Assembly (NCBI GenBank): GCA_938084845.1
Contig: CALKEB010000016.1
Location: 91,900 to 155,899 of the forward strand
DNA length: 64,000 nt
Direction of reading: 5' to 3'
From: an uncultured Polaribacter sp.
Lineage (GTDB): Bacteria; Bacteroidota; Bacteroidia; Flavobacteriales; Flavobacteriaceae
Shown one piece after another: positions 17,187 to 25,962 of this stretch; the stretch's first letter is position 1; each line of letters begins with the position of its first letter. The notes beneath the pieces are model-generated. The model ran no database searches. It saw only the letters and a list, made by a program, of their open reading frames with translations, and was not told the origin of the DNA. A program made the translations under genes and the position numbers.

Positions 17187-19316
17187 TTAGTTTTTAATGC
17201 TTTCTGTTTTGTTTTTAATCTTTAATTCGCTTAAAACATTTAGGGCTTCTGAGATATACATGTCTTTAGATAAGCTTTTATGCCATGCTATTCTTTTGTC
17301 TGCTAAATCTTTATCGTTTTTAAACAACGCTTTCTCATATTTTGGAGAGGTAAAAGTTAAATTGGATGTGTATTCAAAGACAGATTTAAATTGATTGGCT
17401 TCTTTTTCTTTTTGATCGTTTTTTGCAAAAAACTGCTTATAATTTAATGAAAAAGACATGTCTTCTTGATTTTCCTTTAACCATTTTGCATATTCATTAA
17501 TCAATTTAAAGTTTTTACTATTTGCAATACGTTGCTTACTGTTATAGACAACATCGTTAAAATTTGTATACGTATTTGTTTGCGTATATTTTGCCTGTGG
17601 TACCTTATCCCAATTTAAGGCACCCTCTAAATCTCGTTCTCCATATTTCATATAACTTAACCTACTAGGCATCGCTATATCTGAATAGACTCCTTCTTTT
17701 TGAGTAGAACCCCCATTTACTCTGTAAAACTTCTGGATAGTCATTTTTAGATATCCAAGATCTTTTTCGTATTTTGGATAAAATTGATTGATTGGTAAGA
17801 TATTCTGAACAGTTCCTTTTCCGTAAGTTTGATTTCCTCCTAAAATAACCCCTCTTTTGTAATCTTGCATTGCAGCTGCAAAAATTTCTGAAGCAGACGC
17901 AGAAAACTCGTTAACCAAAACAACTACAGCTCCATCCCATTGAACAGTTGGGTCTATGTCTTCTTTTACAATTGGATTTTCTCCTCTATATTTTACTTGT
18001 ACAATTGGACCTTTATCAATAAATAAACCAGAAATCTCAATTGCAGTTTTTAAAGAGCCTCCTCCATTATTTCTAAGATCTACAATTAAACCATTAACAC
18101 CCTCTGCTTTTAAGCGTTCAATTTCTTTTTCCATGTCTTTTGCAGAGTCTCTATAATTATTGTCAGAAAAGTCGATGTAAAAACTCGGTAAGTCTATTAT
18201 GGCATATTTCTTACCATTTTTTCCTACAATACTAGATTTTACAAAAGTTTCGTCTAATTGAACAACATCTCTAATAATTGAAATGATTTGAATGGAACCG
18301 TCAATTTTCTTTTTTACAGTAAGTCTTACTTCTGTTCCTTTTTTACCTTTAATAAATTTTATAGCATCGTCTAAACGCATACCAACAATATCTATAGGTT
18401 CTTCTTCTCCCTGTGCTACTTTTAAAATAATGTCTTCAGGTTCTAATTCACCTTGTTTAAAAGCGGGTCCACCAGCAACCAATTCTGATACATGAGTGTA
18501 AATTCCTTTTTTCTGTAAACGAGCTCCAATACCCTCTAGTTTACCAGAAATATTTTGGTCAAAACGTTCTTTTATATTTGGATCCATATACGTTGTATGA
18601 GGATCAAAAGCACCGACAACAGAATTTAAGAATGTAGAAAACCAATCTTCATGCTCTAATTCTTCTATTCTAATATAAAGCTCTTCCATATTTTTCAATA
18701 CTTCTGTTCTTGCTTCTTTTTCTAGTGTTTTAAAAGATTTTTTAGGATGGTTTTTGTCCTTTTTTAATTTATTTTCTTGAAGTGCTGTTAACTCTTGAAT
18801 CTTACTAAGTGTCTGAAGTTTTAATTGTTTCCTCCAGTAATTAATTAATTCATTATTGTTTTTAGCAAAGGGGACATTCTTATAGTCCAAATCTATAGTT
18901 TCAATTTTCTTAAAATTAAATGGTTGTGCAAGTAGATCTCCATAATATGATTTTGCATTTTTAATTTTTTCTAAAAATCGGCTATATACTAAATGATAAA
19001 AACTTAAATCATCTTTTAATAATTGATTGTCTATTTCATACTTATATTGCGAGAATTCTTTGATGTCTTTTTGGGTAAAATAGCGTTTACTAGAATCTAA
19101 CCCGTCTATGAAATTTTGATAAACAAATTCAGAAAAGTCGTCATTCATATCTTTTACAACAAAATGACCACGAGTTAAAATGTTTTTTAAAACGTAAATT
19201 AGTACTCGGTCTTTTTCTGGATCTTTTTTAATTTCATGATCAATAGTTGATGAAAAACTATTGAAACAAATTAGAGAGGCTAAAAGGAAAAGGATAATTT
19301 TAAAATTCGTCTTCAT
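17187..19316 (-). CDS. prc: carboxy-terminal processing protease (tail-specific, S41A)
   Basis: Prc/Tsp is a periplasmic serine protease that degrades or trims proteins from their C-termini. The 709-residue product has a Sec signal peptide (residues 1-22), an N-terminal helical domain with DSSKRYFTQKDIKEF, then a PDZ domain (HVSELVAGGPAFKQGELEPEDIILKV) and the S41 catalytic core. The core shows VNGLIVDLRNNGGGSL, the serine in NEFSASASEIFAAAMQDY and the lysine in QTYGKGTVQ. A C-terminal DUF3340-like region (LINEYAKWLKENQEDMSFSLNY) completes the E. coli Prc-like layout. It ends at its own terminator. Confidence 0.94.
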   Translation of the reverse strand: MKTNFKIILFLLASLICFNSFSSTIDHEIKKDPEKDRVLIYVLKNILTRGHFVVKDMNDDFSEFVYQNFIDGLDSSKRYFTQKDIKEFSQYKYEIDNQLLKDDLSFYHLVYSRFLEKIKNAKSYYGDLLAQPFNFKKIETIDLDYKNVPFAKNNNELINYWRKQLKLQTLSKIQELTALQENKLKKDKNHPKKSFKTLEKEARTEVLKNMEELYIRIEELEHEDWFSTFLNSVVGAFDPHTTYMDPNIKERFDQNISGKLEGIGARLQKKGIYTHVSELVAGGPAFKQGELEPEDIILKVAQGEEEPIDIVGMRLDDAIKFIKGKKGTEVRLTVKKKIDGSIQIISIIRDVVQLDETFVKSSIVGKNGKKYAIIDLPSFYIDFSDNNYRDSAKDMEKEIERLKAEGVNGLIVDLRNNGGGSLKTAIEISGLFIDKGPIVQVKYRGENPIVKEDIDPTVQWDGAVVVLVNEFSASASEIFAAAMQDYKRGVILGGNQTYGKGTVQNILPINQFYPKYEKDLGYLKMTIQKFYRVNGGSTQKEGVYSDIAMPSRLSYMKYGERDLEGALNWDKVPQAKYTQTNTYTNFNDVVYNSKQRIANSKNFKLINEYAKWLKENQEDMSFSLNYKQFFAKNDQKEKEANQFKSVFEYTSNLTFTSPKYEKALFKNDKDLADKRIAWHKSLSKDMYISEALNVLSELKIKNKTESIKN

Positions 19317-19500
19317 AAATCTTCTTGAGTTATTTCTTAAATATTTTTCTAAAATTAGAGCTAGACTACTAAAATAACGATAATTTTTTAGGTGTAAAGT
19401 ATTGTGTACAAATTAGTGTCATAATTCCTTACAATGTTACCAATTTTAGTCCTTTTTTATTCTTTACAAAATGTTAAAAAGAAAATACCATAAAATAAAT

Positions 19501-19508
19501 TACATTTG
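19501..19508 (+). promoter_or_regulatory. surE -7 element (TACATTTG)
   Basis: An exact TAnnTTTG match ending 17 bases before the surE ATG, in the divergent region between prc and surE. Confidence 0.5.
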
Positions 19509-19525
19509 TAATAAAAACATCAAAG

Positions 19526-20296
19526 ATGCAAGAGAAACCTTTAATTTTAGTTACTAATGATGATGGAATTACCGCTCCTGGTATACGAGCTTTAATTAAG
19601 ATTATGAATAAAATTGGAGATGTTGTAGTGGTTGCACCAGATAGCCCACAAAGTGGTATGGGTCATGCAATTACGGTAGATAATGTACTAACATGTAATC
19701 CGATAACAATTGATGACGGACCTCAATTGGAATATACTTGCTCTGGAACCCCTGCAGATTGTGTAAAAATGGCAATCAGTGAAATTTTAAATAAAAAGCC
19801 AGACTTGTGTGTTTCCGGTATTAATCATGGGGCAAACTCATCGATTAATGTAATTTATTCTGGTACAATGAGTGCTGCAATCGAGGCAGGTATTGAGGGT
19901 ATCCCTGCTATTGGGTTTTCTTTATTAGACTTTAAATGGCATGCAGATTTTAGACCTGCAGAAGATTTTGTAAAAAAAATAACCTTAAATACGTTAAGAA
20001 ATGGATTGCCTGAAGGGATTGTTTTAAATGTAAATATTCCTAATGAAGAAAAAGAAAATATTAAAGGAATAAAAATTTGTAGACAAGCTATTGGAGTATG
20101 GAAAGAGGATTTTGATAAAAGAAAAAGCCCTTTTGGAAAAGAATATTATTGGCTTTCAGGGCAATTTATAAATAAAGATAAAGGACAAGACACAGATATT
20201 TATGCGTTAGAGAGCGGATATATTTCTGTAGTACCCGTTCAATTTGATTTAACAGCACATCATATGATTCAAAAATTAAATGAATGGGAGCTGTAA
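19526..20296 (+). CDS. surE: 5'/3'-nucleotidase SurE
   Basis: SurE is a metal-dependent nucleoside-monophosphate phosphatase implicated in stationary-phase survival. The 256-residue protein begins ILVTNDDGITAPGIRAL, with the DD metal ligands, and carries VVVAPDSPQSGMGHAITV, YTCSGTPADCVKMAI and VSGINHGANSSINVIYSGTMSAAIEA, all signature segments. It starts the operon surE, small membrane protein, lpxB; its 3' end overlaps the next frame by 13 bases. Confidence 0.95.
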   Translation: MQEKPLILVTNDDGITAPGIRALIKIMNKIGDVVVVAPDSPQSGMGHAITVDNVLTCNPITIDDGPQLEYTCSGTPADCVKMAISEILNKKPDLCVSGINHGANSSINVIYSGTMSAAIEAGIEGIPAIGFSLLDFKWHADFRPAEDFVKKITLNTLRNGLPEGIVLNVNIPNEEKENIKGIKICRQAIGVWKEDFDKRKSPFGKEYYWLSGQFINKDKGQDTDIYALESGYISVVPVQFDLTAHHMIQKLNEWEL

Positions 20297-20571
20297 CTAA
20301 AGAAATCAGTTTAGGAGTATTGGTGGCTTTGTTTGCTACTGCAGGTGGTTTTTTTCTTTATGTAGAGTATTTTTCAAAATTTGGTTTTATAGACACTTTA
20401 CAAATTATAAGACTAGGAAATTTATACAGTAACGTTTTAGCTATTGCTGCAATACCCAACTTATTTGTCTTCTTTGTCTTTATTAAGAAAAAGCAAGATC
20501 AAAGAGCAAAAGGCGTTTTAATGGCTACTATTGTAATTGCTTTGACTACATTAATTTTAAAATTCATTTAA
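20284..20571 (+). CDS. small three-span membrane protein
   Basis: A 95-residue hydrophobic protein with segments at about residues 8-28, 42-68 and 77-94, separated by a short charged loop (KKKQDQRAKG). It starts inside surE and its stop shares the A of the lpxB start (TAATG), so it is locked between the two genes by overlaps on both sides. I recognise no family. The position next to lpxB suggests the inner membrane and perhaps the cell envelope, but no function can be assigned. Confidence 0.75.
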   Translation: MGAVTKEISLGVLVALFATAGGFFLYVEYFSKFGFIDTLQIIRLGNLYSNVLAIAAIPNLFVFFVFIKKKQDQRAKGVLMATIVIALTTLILKFI

Positions 20572-21686
20572 TGAAATATTACATTATTGCAGGCGAAGCA
20601 TCTGGAGATTTACATGGTTCTAATTTAATGAAAGCATTATACCAAGAAGATCCCTATGCAGATATTCGTTTTTGGGGTGGTGATTTAATGCAAAAAGTTG
20701 GAGGTTTTTTGGTAAGTCATTACAAAGAACGCGCTTTTATGGGCTTTTTAGAGGTGCTAAAAAATTTAAATAAACTCTTAGTATTTATTGGTTTTTGTAA
20801 AAAAGATATTGCTCAATTTAAACCAGATGTCATAATTTTTATAGACAACTCAGGATTTAATTTGCGAATAGCCAAATGGGCAAAAAAGCAAGGCTATCTT
20901 ACCAATTATTATATATCGCCACAAGTTTGGGCAAGTAGAGCAACTAGAGTAAAAAAAATTAAAAGAGACGTAGATCAACTTTTTGTTATTCTTCCTTTTG
21001 AAAAAGAATTTTATAAAAAATTTGATTATGATGTTACTTTTGTCGGCCACCCTTTAATAGACGCAATTGCAAATAGTGTACCAATAGATGAATCTGATTT
21101 TAGAAAAGAACATAACTTAGGAAACAAACCTATTATTGCACTTTTACCAGGAAGTAGAAAACAAGAAATTACAAAGAAATTATCGGTAATGTTATCTTTA
21201 GTAAATGATTTTAAAGACTATACATTTGTGATTGCTGGTGCACCAAGTCAAGATTTTTCTTTTTATAAAAATAGGATTGGAGACTTAAATGTAAGTTTTG
21301 TAGATAATAAAACCTATGAGTTGTTAAGTGTTTCATATGCAGCTTTAGTTGCCTCAGGAACTGCTACTTTAGAAACAGCATTGTTTAAAGTGCCTCAAGT
21401 GGTATGTTATAAGGGAAGTTTTATTTCTTATCAAATTGCAAAAAGAATAATTACTTTAAAATTTATATCTCTTGTTAACTTAATTATGAATAAAGAAGTG
21501 GTAAGAGAATTAATTCAAAATGATTTAACTACCCAAAAATTAAAAATTGCTTTGCAAGAAATATTGGATGAAAAATTTCGAGAAAAAATATTCTTGAATT
21601 ACTTTGATTTAGAAAAAAAATTAGGCGGAAAAGGGGCTTCTTTAACTACTGCAAAATCTATACTATCTAATCTAAAAAAATCCTAA
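20571..21686 (+). CDS. lpxB: lipid-A-disaccharide synthase
   Basis: LpxB joins UDP-2,3-diacylglucosamine and lipid X into the lipid A disaccharide at the inner membrane. The 371-residue glycosyltransferase (GT19) starts YYIIAGEASGDLHGSNLMKAL and has SPQVWASRATRVKKIK, FVGHPLIDA, LLPGSRKQEI and ASGTATLETALF, all standard LpxB segments. Its start overlaps the upstream stop by one base. It confirms a Gram-negative outer membrane with lipid A. Confidence 0.95.
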   Translation: MKYYIIAGEASGDLHGSNLMKALYQEDPYADIRFWGGDLMQKVGGFLVSHYKERAFMGFLEVLKNLNKLLVFIGFCKKDIAQFKPDVIIFIDNSGFNLRIAKWAKKQGYLTNYYISPQVWASRATRVKKIKRDVDQLFVILPFEKEFYKKFDYDVTFVGHPLIDAIANSVPIDESDFRKEHNLGNKPIIALLPGSRKQEITKKLSVMLSLVNDFKDYTFVIAGAPSQDFSFYKNRIGDLNVSFVDNKTYELLSVSYAALVASGTATLETALFKVPQVVCYKGSFISYQIAKRIITLKFISLVNLIMNKEVVRELIQNDLTTQKLKIALQEILDEKFREKIFLNYFDLEKKLGGKGASLTTAKSILSNLKKS

Positions 21687-21755
21687 GTTCTTATGCCGAT
21701 TCACGAAATGGGAAAGCGCTATTTTTAAATTTAAAAGTAGTATCTTCCATTTGCT

Positions 21756-23771
21756 ATGAAAAAGGTACTTGCTTACTTACCCCTGCACTTTTTAGTGCTA
21801 TTAGTTGTTGGAATTCTTTGTCAGTTTTATCTTAAAATTTGGACATTCTCATTTGTAGCAATTCCCTTTTTTATACTTTTCCTTCTAATTGTATTTATAT
21901 TCAGTAAAAAGATATTAAGAACTCTAACTGGGCTTATCCTATTCTTTTTTTTAGGGATTTTTTTAGTTTTTATTCAAAATGACACCAATTATCCCAACCA
22001 TTATGTTAAGTATTTAGAAGACGATTCTCTCGCGGTTGTAAAAATTCGTAAGATTTTAAAAGAAAACCAATACAATAAAAAATTTGAAGCAGAGGTAATT
22101 CAGCTTGGTGATGTTTTAACAAAAGGAAAAGTATTGGTTAATATTTCTAAAGAAGATACAGTAAATGCTCTTTTTGTAGACGATTTGTTAGTGGTAAATG
22201 CTGATTTTAAAGCAATAAACTCACCTTACAATCCTTATCAATTTAATTATAAATTGTATTTACAAAAGCAAGGGATACCACAACAATTATTTTTAAAAAA
22301 TAACCAGTATAAACACTTAAAATCTATAAATAATTCTTGGTTAGGATATGCCAATTTACTTAGAAATAAAATACACCGTTCTTTAGAAAAGTTCAATTTT
22401 AAGCCCAACGAATTGGCAGTAATTAATGCATTATTATTAGGGAACAGAGAAAACATTTCTAAACAACTTTTAGAGGATTATGCAAATGCTGGAGCTATTC
22501 ATATTTTAGCTGTATCAGGATTGCATGTCGGAATTATTTTATTACTATTGTCAACACTTTTAAAACCTTTAGAACAACTAAAAAATGGCAAGTTTTTAAA
22601 AACTGTAATAGTTGTTCTAAGTTTATGGGTTTTTGCTTTTATAGCAGGATTGTCTGCTAGTGTTATTAGGGCTGTAACTATGTTTACTTTTGTTGCAATA
22701 GGACTGTTTTTTAATCGGAATAATATTGTTCTGTTTTCTTTGATTTCCTCTTTATTTTTTCTGCTTATTTTTAATCCTCTCTTTTTGTTTGATGTAGGAT
22801 TTCAGTTGAGTTATTTGGCTGTTTTTGGTATTGTAATACTACAACCTAAAATGTATTCTATATGGCAGCCTAACTACAAAATAATGGATAAATTTTGGCA
22901 ATTGGCAACTGTTTCTTTAGCTGCTCAAATTGGAGTATTACCTCTAAGTTTGTATTATTTTCATCAATTTCCAGGACTTTTTATGCTTTCTAATTTAATT
23001 ATTGTACCTCTTTTAGGTTTTATCTTAATTGGGGGTATTGTAGTTATAATTCTTGCATTATTGAATGTTTTACCTCAATTCTTGGCAGATTTTTATGGTT
23101 TAATAATTTCGTTGATGAACAACTTTGTAAGTTGGATTTCTAAACAAGAAGATTTTCTATTCACAGAAATATCACTTTCATTTCAAGCAATGTTCGCTAT
23201 TTATTTAGTGATTGCTTTTGGTATTTATTTCTTTATATATCAAAAAACAAAATCATTAGTGTACTTTTTATTTACTGTTTTATTATTACAAGGAGTTGTT
23301 TTGTTTGAAAATTATCAAAAAAAAACAAAAAATGAATTCATTATTTTTCATAAATCTAGACATACTGTTTTAGGGGAAAGAGTTGGAGTTGTATTAAAAA
23401 TTAAACATGATATTAGTCATGAAAATATACAACACGAAAATGCTATTTTGTCGTATACACTAAACCAAAAAATTGATTCAACTATTTTTGATAGCTTACC
23501 TAGTATACTTCAATTTAATAAGAAAAAGCTTTTGATTGTAGATGGTCTTGGGGTATATGACATACCTAATTTAAAACAACCTATAGTTTTGTTAAGGTCT
23601 TCTCCTAAAATTAATTTAGAGCGACTTATAAAAGTGTTAACACCCGAGTTGATTATTGCAGATGGTTCTAATTATAAAAGTTATGTTAGAGATTGGGCGT
23701 TAATTGCAAGTAAACGTAAAATACCGTTTTACAATACTAATAAAAAGGGTGCATTTATATTCAATAATTAA
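21756..23771 (+). CDS. comEC: ComEC/Rec2 family membrane protein
   Basis: A 671-residue polytopic protein of the ComEC/Rec2 family, the inner-membrane channel for single-stranded DNA in natural transformation. The N-terminus has two or three membrane segments and a DUF4131-type OB region (VVKIRKILKENQYNKKFEAEVIQL). The competence domain has ILAVSGLHVGIILLLLS and GLSASVIRAVTMFTFVAIGLFFNR, followed by many membrane spans. The C-terminal part after about residue 525 is where full-length family members have a metallo-beta-lactamase domain; here it is short and shows no HxHxDH metal motif, so that activity is probably absent or supplied elsewhere. Its stop overlaps the convergent thioredoxin gene by four bases. 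Confidence 0.88.
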   Translation: MKKVLAYLPLHFLVLLVVGILCQFYLKIWTFSFVAIPFFILFLLIVFIFSKKILRTLTGLILFFFLGIFLVFIQNDTNYPNHYVKYLEDDSLAVVKIRKILKENQYNKKFEAEVIQLGDVLTKGKVLVNISKEDTVNALFVDDLLVVNADFKAINSPYNPYQFNYKLYLQKQGIPQQLFLKNNQYKHLKSINNSWLGYANLLRNKIHRSLEKFNFKPNELAVINALLLGNRENISKQLLEDYANAGAIHILAVSGLHVGIILLLLSTLLKPLEQLKNGKFLKTVIVVLSLWVFAFIAGLSASVIRAVTMFTFVAIGLFFNRNNIVLFSLISSLFFLLIFNPLFLFDVGFQLSYLAVFGIVILQPKMYSIWQPNYKIMDKFWQLATVSLAAQIGVLPLSLYYFHQFPGLFMLSNLIIVPLLGFILIGGIVVIILALLNVLPQFLADFYGLIISLMNNFVSWISKQEDFLFTEISLSFQAMFAIYLVIAFGIYFFIYQKTKSLVYFLFTVLLLQGVVLFENYQKKTKNEFIIFHKSRHTVLGERVGVVLKIKHDISHENIQHENAILSYTLNQKIDSTIFDSLPSILQFNKKKLLIVDGLGVYDIPNLKQPIVLLRSSPKINLERLIKVLTPELIIADGSNYKSYVRDWALIASKRKIPFYNTNKKGAFIFNN

Positions 23772-24292
23772 GGGGTTAGCTTGCTTTTAAATTTTTTTTC
23801 AAAATCTGCCCATTCTTGATCTTTATACGCTTCAGTATTAAAATAGGCTAGTATTTTTTCGAACCTTTCAACAGATAAATAACCAGGAATTTTTTGAAGT
23901 ATTTGTTCTTTTTCTGTCATAAAAATAGTGGTTGGATAAGAGAGTTTACCCTCCATCAAAGCAGCAGATAATTCATGATATTTAGACCTGCCTTCACCTT
24001 TAAGTTTAAATGTATATCCTTTGTAAGTAATATCTTCTTTACCTTCACCATCTAATTTAATGGCATAGAAATTATTATTTATATAAGTGGCAATTGTTAT
24101 ATTTGCATAAGTTTCTTTGTCCATTTTTTTACAATATCCACACCAATCTGTATAAATATCTATTAAAATGAGTTTGGGTACTTCTTTGTTTAATTCAATT
24201 GCTTCCTCAAAAGACAACCAATTAATTTTTTCTTGTGCACCTATAGTGAGGTGTAATGCAGTAAAAATAATTAAAAAAAGTAGTTTTTTCAT
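23768..24292 (-). CDS. periplasmic thioredoxin-family protein
   Basis: A 174-residue protein with a Sec signal peptide (about residues 1-19) and a thioredoxin-like domain whose redox site is TDWCGYCKKMD (CxxC near residues 51-54). The cis-proline region is SYPTTIFMTEKEQ. This resembles the thioredoxin_7/DUF255 group. It may reduce or shuttle disulfides in periplasmic proteins; partners are unknown. It converges on comEC with a 4-base overlap at TTAA and is not obviously part of an operon. Confidence 0.8.
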   Translation of the reverse strand: MKKLLFLIIFTALHLTIGAQEKINWLSFEEAIELNKEVPKLILIDIYTDWCGYCKKMDKETYANITIATYINNNFYAIKLDGEGKEDITYKGYTFKLKGEGRSKYHELSAALMEGKLSYPTTIFMTEKEQILQKIPGYLSVERFEKILAYFNTEAYKDQEWADFEKKFKSKLTP

Positions 24293-24405
24293 GAGTATTA
24301 AAATATAGCGACGAAGATGTAGGATTAAATTCTGTGTATTAGTTTTTTAATGAATGTTTTTAATATAAAAAAATCCAACATTTTTTAGAAATATAGTAAA
24401 ATTGT

Positions 24406-24438
24406 AAAACCTCATAAGTTTTTAGTTTATGAGGTTTG
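24406..24438 (-). terminator. terminator after the peptide transporter
   Basis: AAACCTCATAA pairs with TTTATGAGGTTT; on the minus strand the stem is followed by TTTTAC, a modest T-tract, just after the transporter stop. Confidence 0.65.
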
Positions 24439-24453
24439 TATATGATTTTTTAA

Positions 24454-25959
24454 TTAGTGAACGTTACCTAATAACTTTTTCATTAAAGGTGAAAATAATA
24501 ATACAATTGCACCTGCACCTAAAGCATACATCGCTATTAAATGAAAACCGTCTGTATAGATTGTTAACGTTTCTAAACCCCCTACATTTTTATCAGTACT
24601 TTCTATGGCTAATTGTTCACCTATAAACCCAACGATTTGAAAAGCAAAAGCAGAAGATAAAAACCAAACCCCCATCATAAAAGCAACAATGTTTTTTGGT
24701 GATAAATCTGTAATTTTTGATAAGCCCACTGGAGACATAAATAATTCTCCAATAGATAAAATAAAGTACATAACTAAAAGATATACAAAGGGTACTAAAC
24801 CATTTTCATCTGAACTTGCTCCTGAGATTGATAAAATGTAAAAACACAAACCTGCAAAAAGAAGTCCCAACCCAAATTTATAAGGTGTTCTTGGGTTTAA
24901 TCCTTTTTTTGCTAAATATCCCCAAAGTAAAGAGATTGGAATAGCTAGAACAATAATAAACATTGAATTTAATGCATTGGTTTGAGCTGCACTCATAATG
25001 CCTGATAAATCTACATTTCTCGAGGCAAATAAGGTAATCACACTTCCTGATAATTCATGAAACCCCCAGAATAGCGTCATAAAAAAGGTAATTAACACGG
25101 CCATAATTAGTTTTTTACGAGCTTCAGCATCTAATTTAACCATGATGTAAACTAAATATCCAAGTACAGCAAACCCAATAAATTTAAAGATACCACTTAC
25201 ATAATTCTGTTGCCAAGAAGCTAACAAATAAGCAATTACAGGTACAAATAAAAATGCAATTATTGGAATTAGTGTTTTTTGTGGAATTCCAATTATTTTT
25301 TTCTCATAGACTTCTTCACTAGGAGGCATTCCTTTGTCTCCAAAAACATTCTTTTTTATACCACTCCAAAAGAAAATTAAACCAGCCATCATACCAATAC
25401 CTGCTAATCCAAACCCATAGTGGTATCCATACTCTAAAGCAAGCCAACCACATAGCAATGGAGCTACAAACCCTCCAATATTAATACCCATATAAAAAAT
25501 AGTAAAACCAGAATCTTTTCTAACATCACCTTCTTCATAGAGTGCACCTACAAAAGTTGAAATATTAGGTTTAAAAAAGCCGTTACCAACAACAATTAAT
25601 GCCAATGCAAGAAAAAATGCCAAATCGTTTTCTATGGCAAGAACAAAATGACCTAACGCCATTAAGATACCTCCTAAAAAGATAGAGGCCCTCATCCCTA
25701 AAATTTTGTCTGAAATTTGACCACCAATCACTGTAGAGGCATACACTAAAGATCCGTACGAAGCATATACAATGGCTGTAGCTGTATCTCTTTCAGCAAT
25801 GGCTTTAAAAATTTCGTTTACCATATACAGCGTTAATAACGCTCTCATTCCATAAAAACTAAAACGCTCCCACAATTCAGCAAAAAATAGGTAGAACAAT
25901 CCTTTTGGATGTCCAAACATTTGCGGTTCTTCTGATGCAATAACTTGTTTATCTAACAT
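24454..25959 (-). CDS. POT/PTR2-family proton-coupled peptide transporter
   Basis: A 501-residue major-facilitator protein of the proton-dependent oligopeptide transporter family, importing di- and tripeptides across the inner membrane. The family's ExxER proton-coupling motif is in FAELWERFSFYGMRALLTLYM (residues about 27-47). The signature region GLIFFWSG and the many membrane segments fit the 12-14 span layout. It begins three bases after the dipeptidyl peptidase IV stop, so the two form an operon in which dipeptides released outside are taken up here. Confidence 0.92.
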   Translation of the reverse strand: MLDKQVIASEEPQMFGHPKGLFYLFFAELWERFSFYGMRALLTLYMVNEIFKAIAERDTATAIVYASYGSLVYASTVIGGQISDKILGMRASIFLGGILMALGHFVLAIENDLAFFLALALIVVGNGFFKPNISTFVGALYEEGDVRKDSGFTIFYMGINIGGFVAPLLCGWLALEYGYHYGFGLAGIGMMAGLIFFWSGIKKNVFGDKGMPPSEEVYEKKIIGIPQKTLIPIIAFLFVPVIAYLLASWQQNYVSGIFKFIGFAVLGYLVYIMVKLDAEARKKLIMAVLITFFMTLFWGFHELSGSVITLFASRNVDLSGIMSAAQTNALNSMFIIVLAIPISLLWGYLAKKGLNPRTPYKFGLGLLFAGLCFYILSISGASSDENGLVPFVYLLVMYFILSIGELFMSPVGLSKITDLSPKNIVAFMMGVWFLSSAFAFQIVGFIGEQLAIESTDKNVGGLETLTIYTDGFHLIAMYALGAGAIVLLFSPLMKKLLGNVH

Positions 25960-25962
25960 ATT

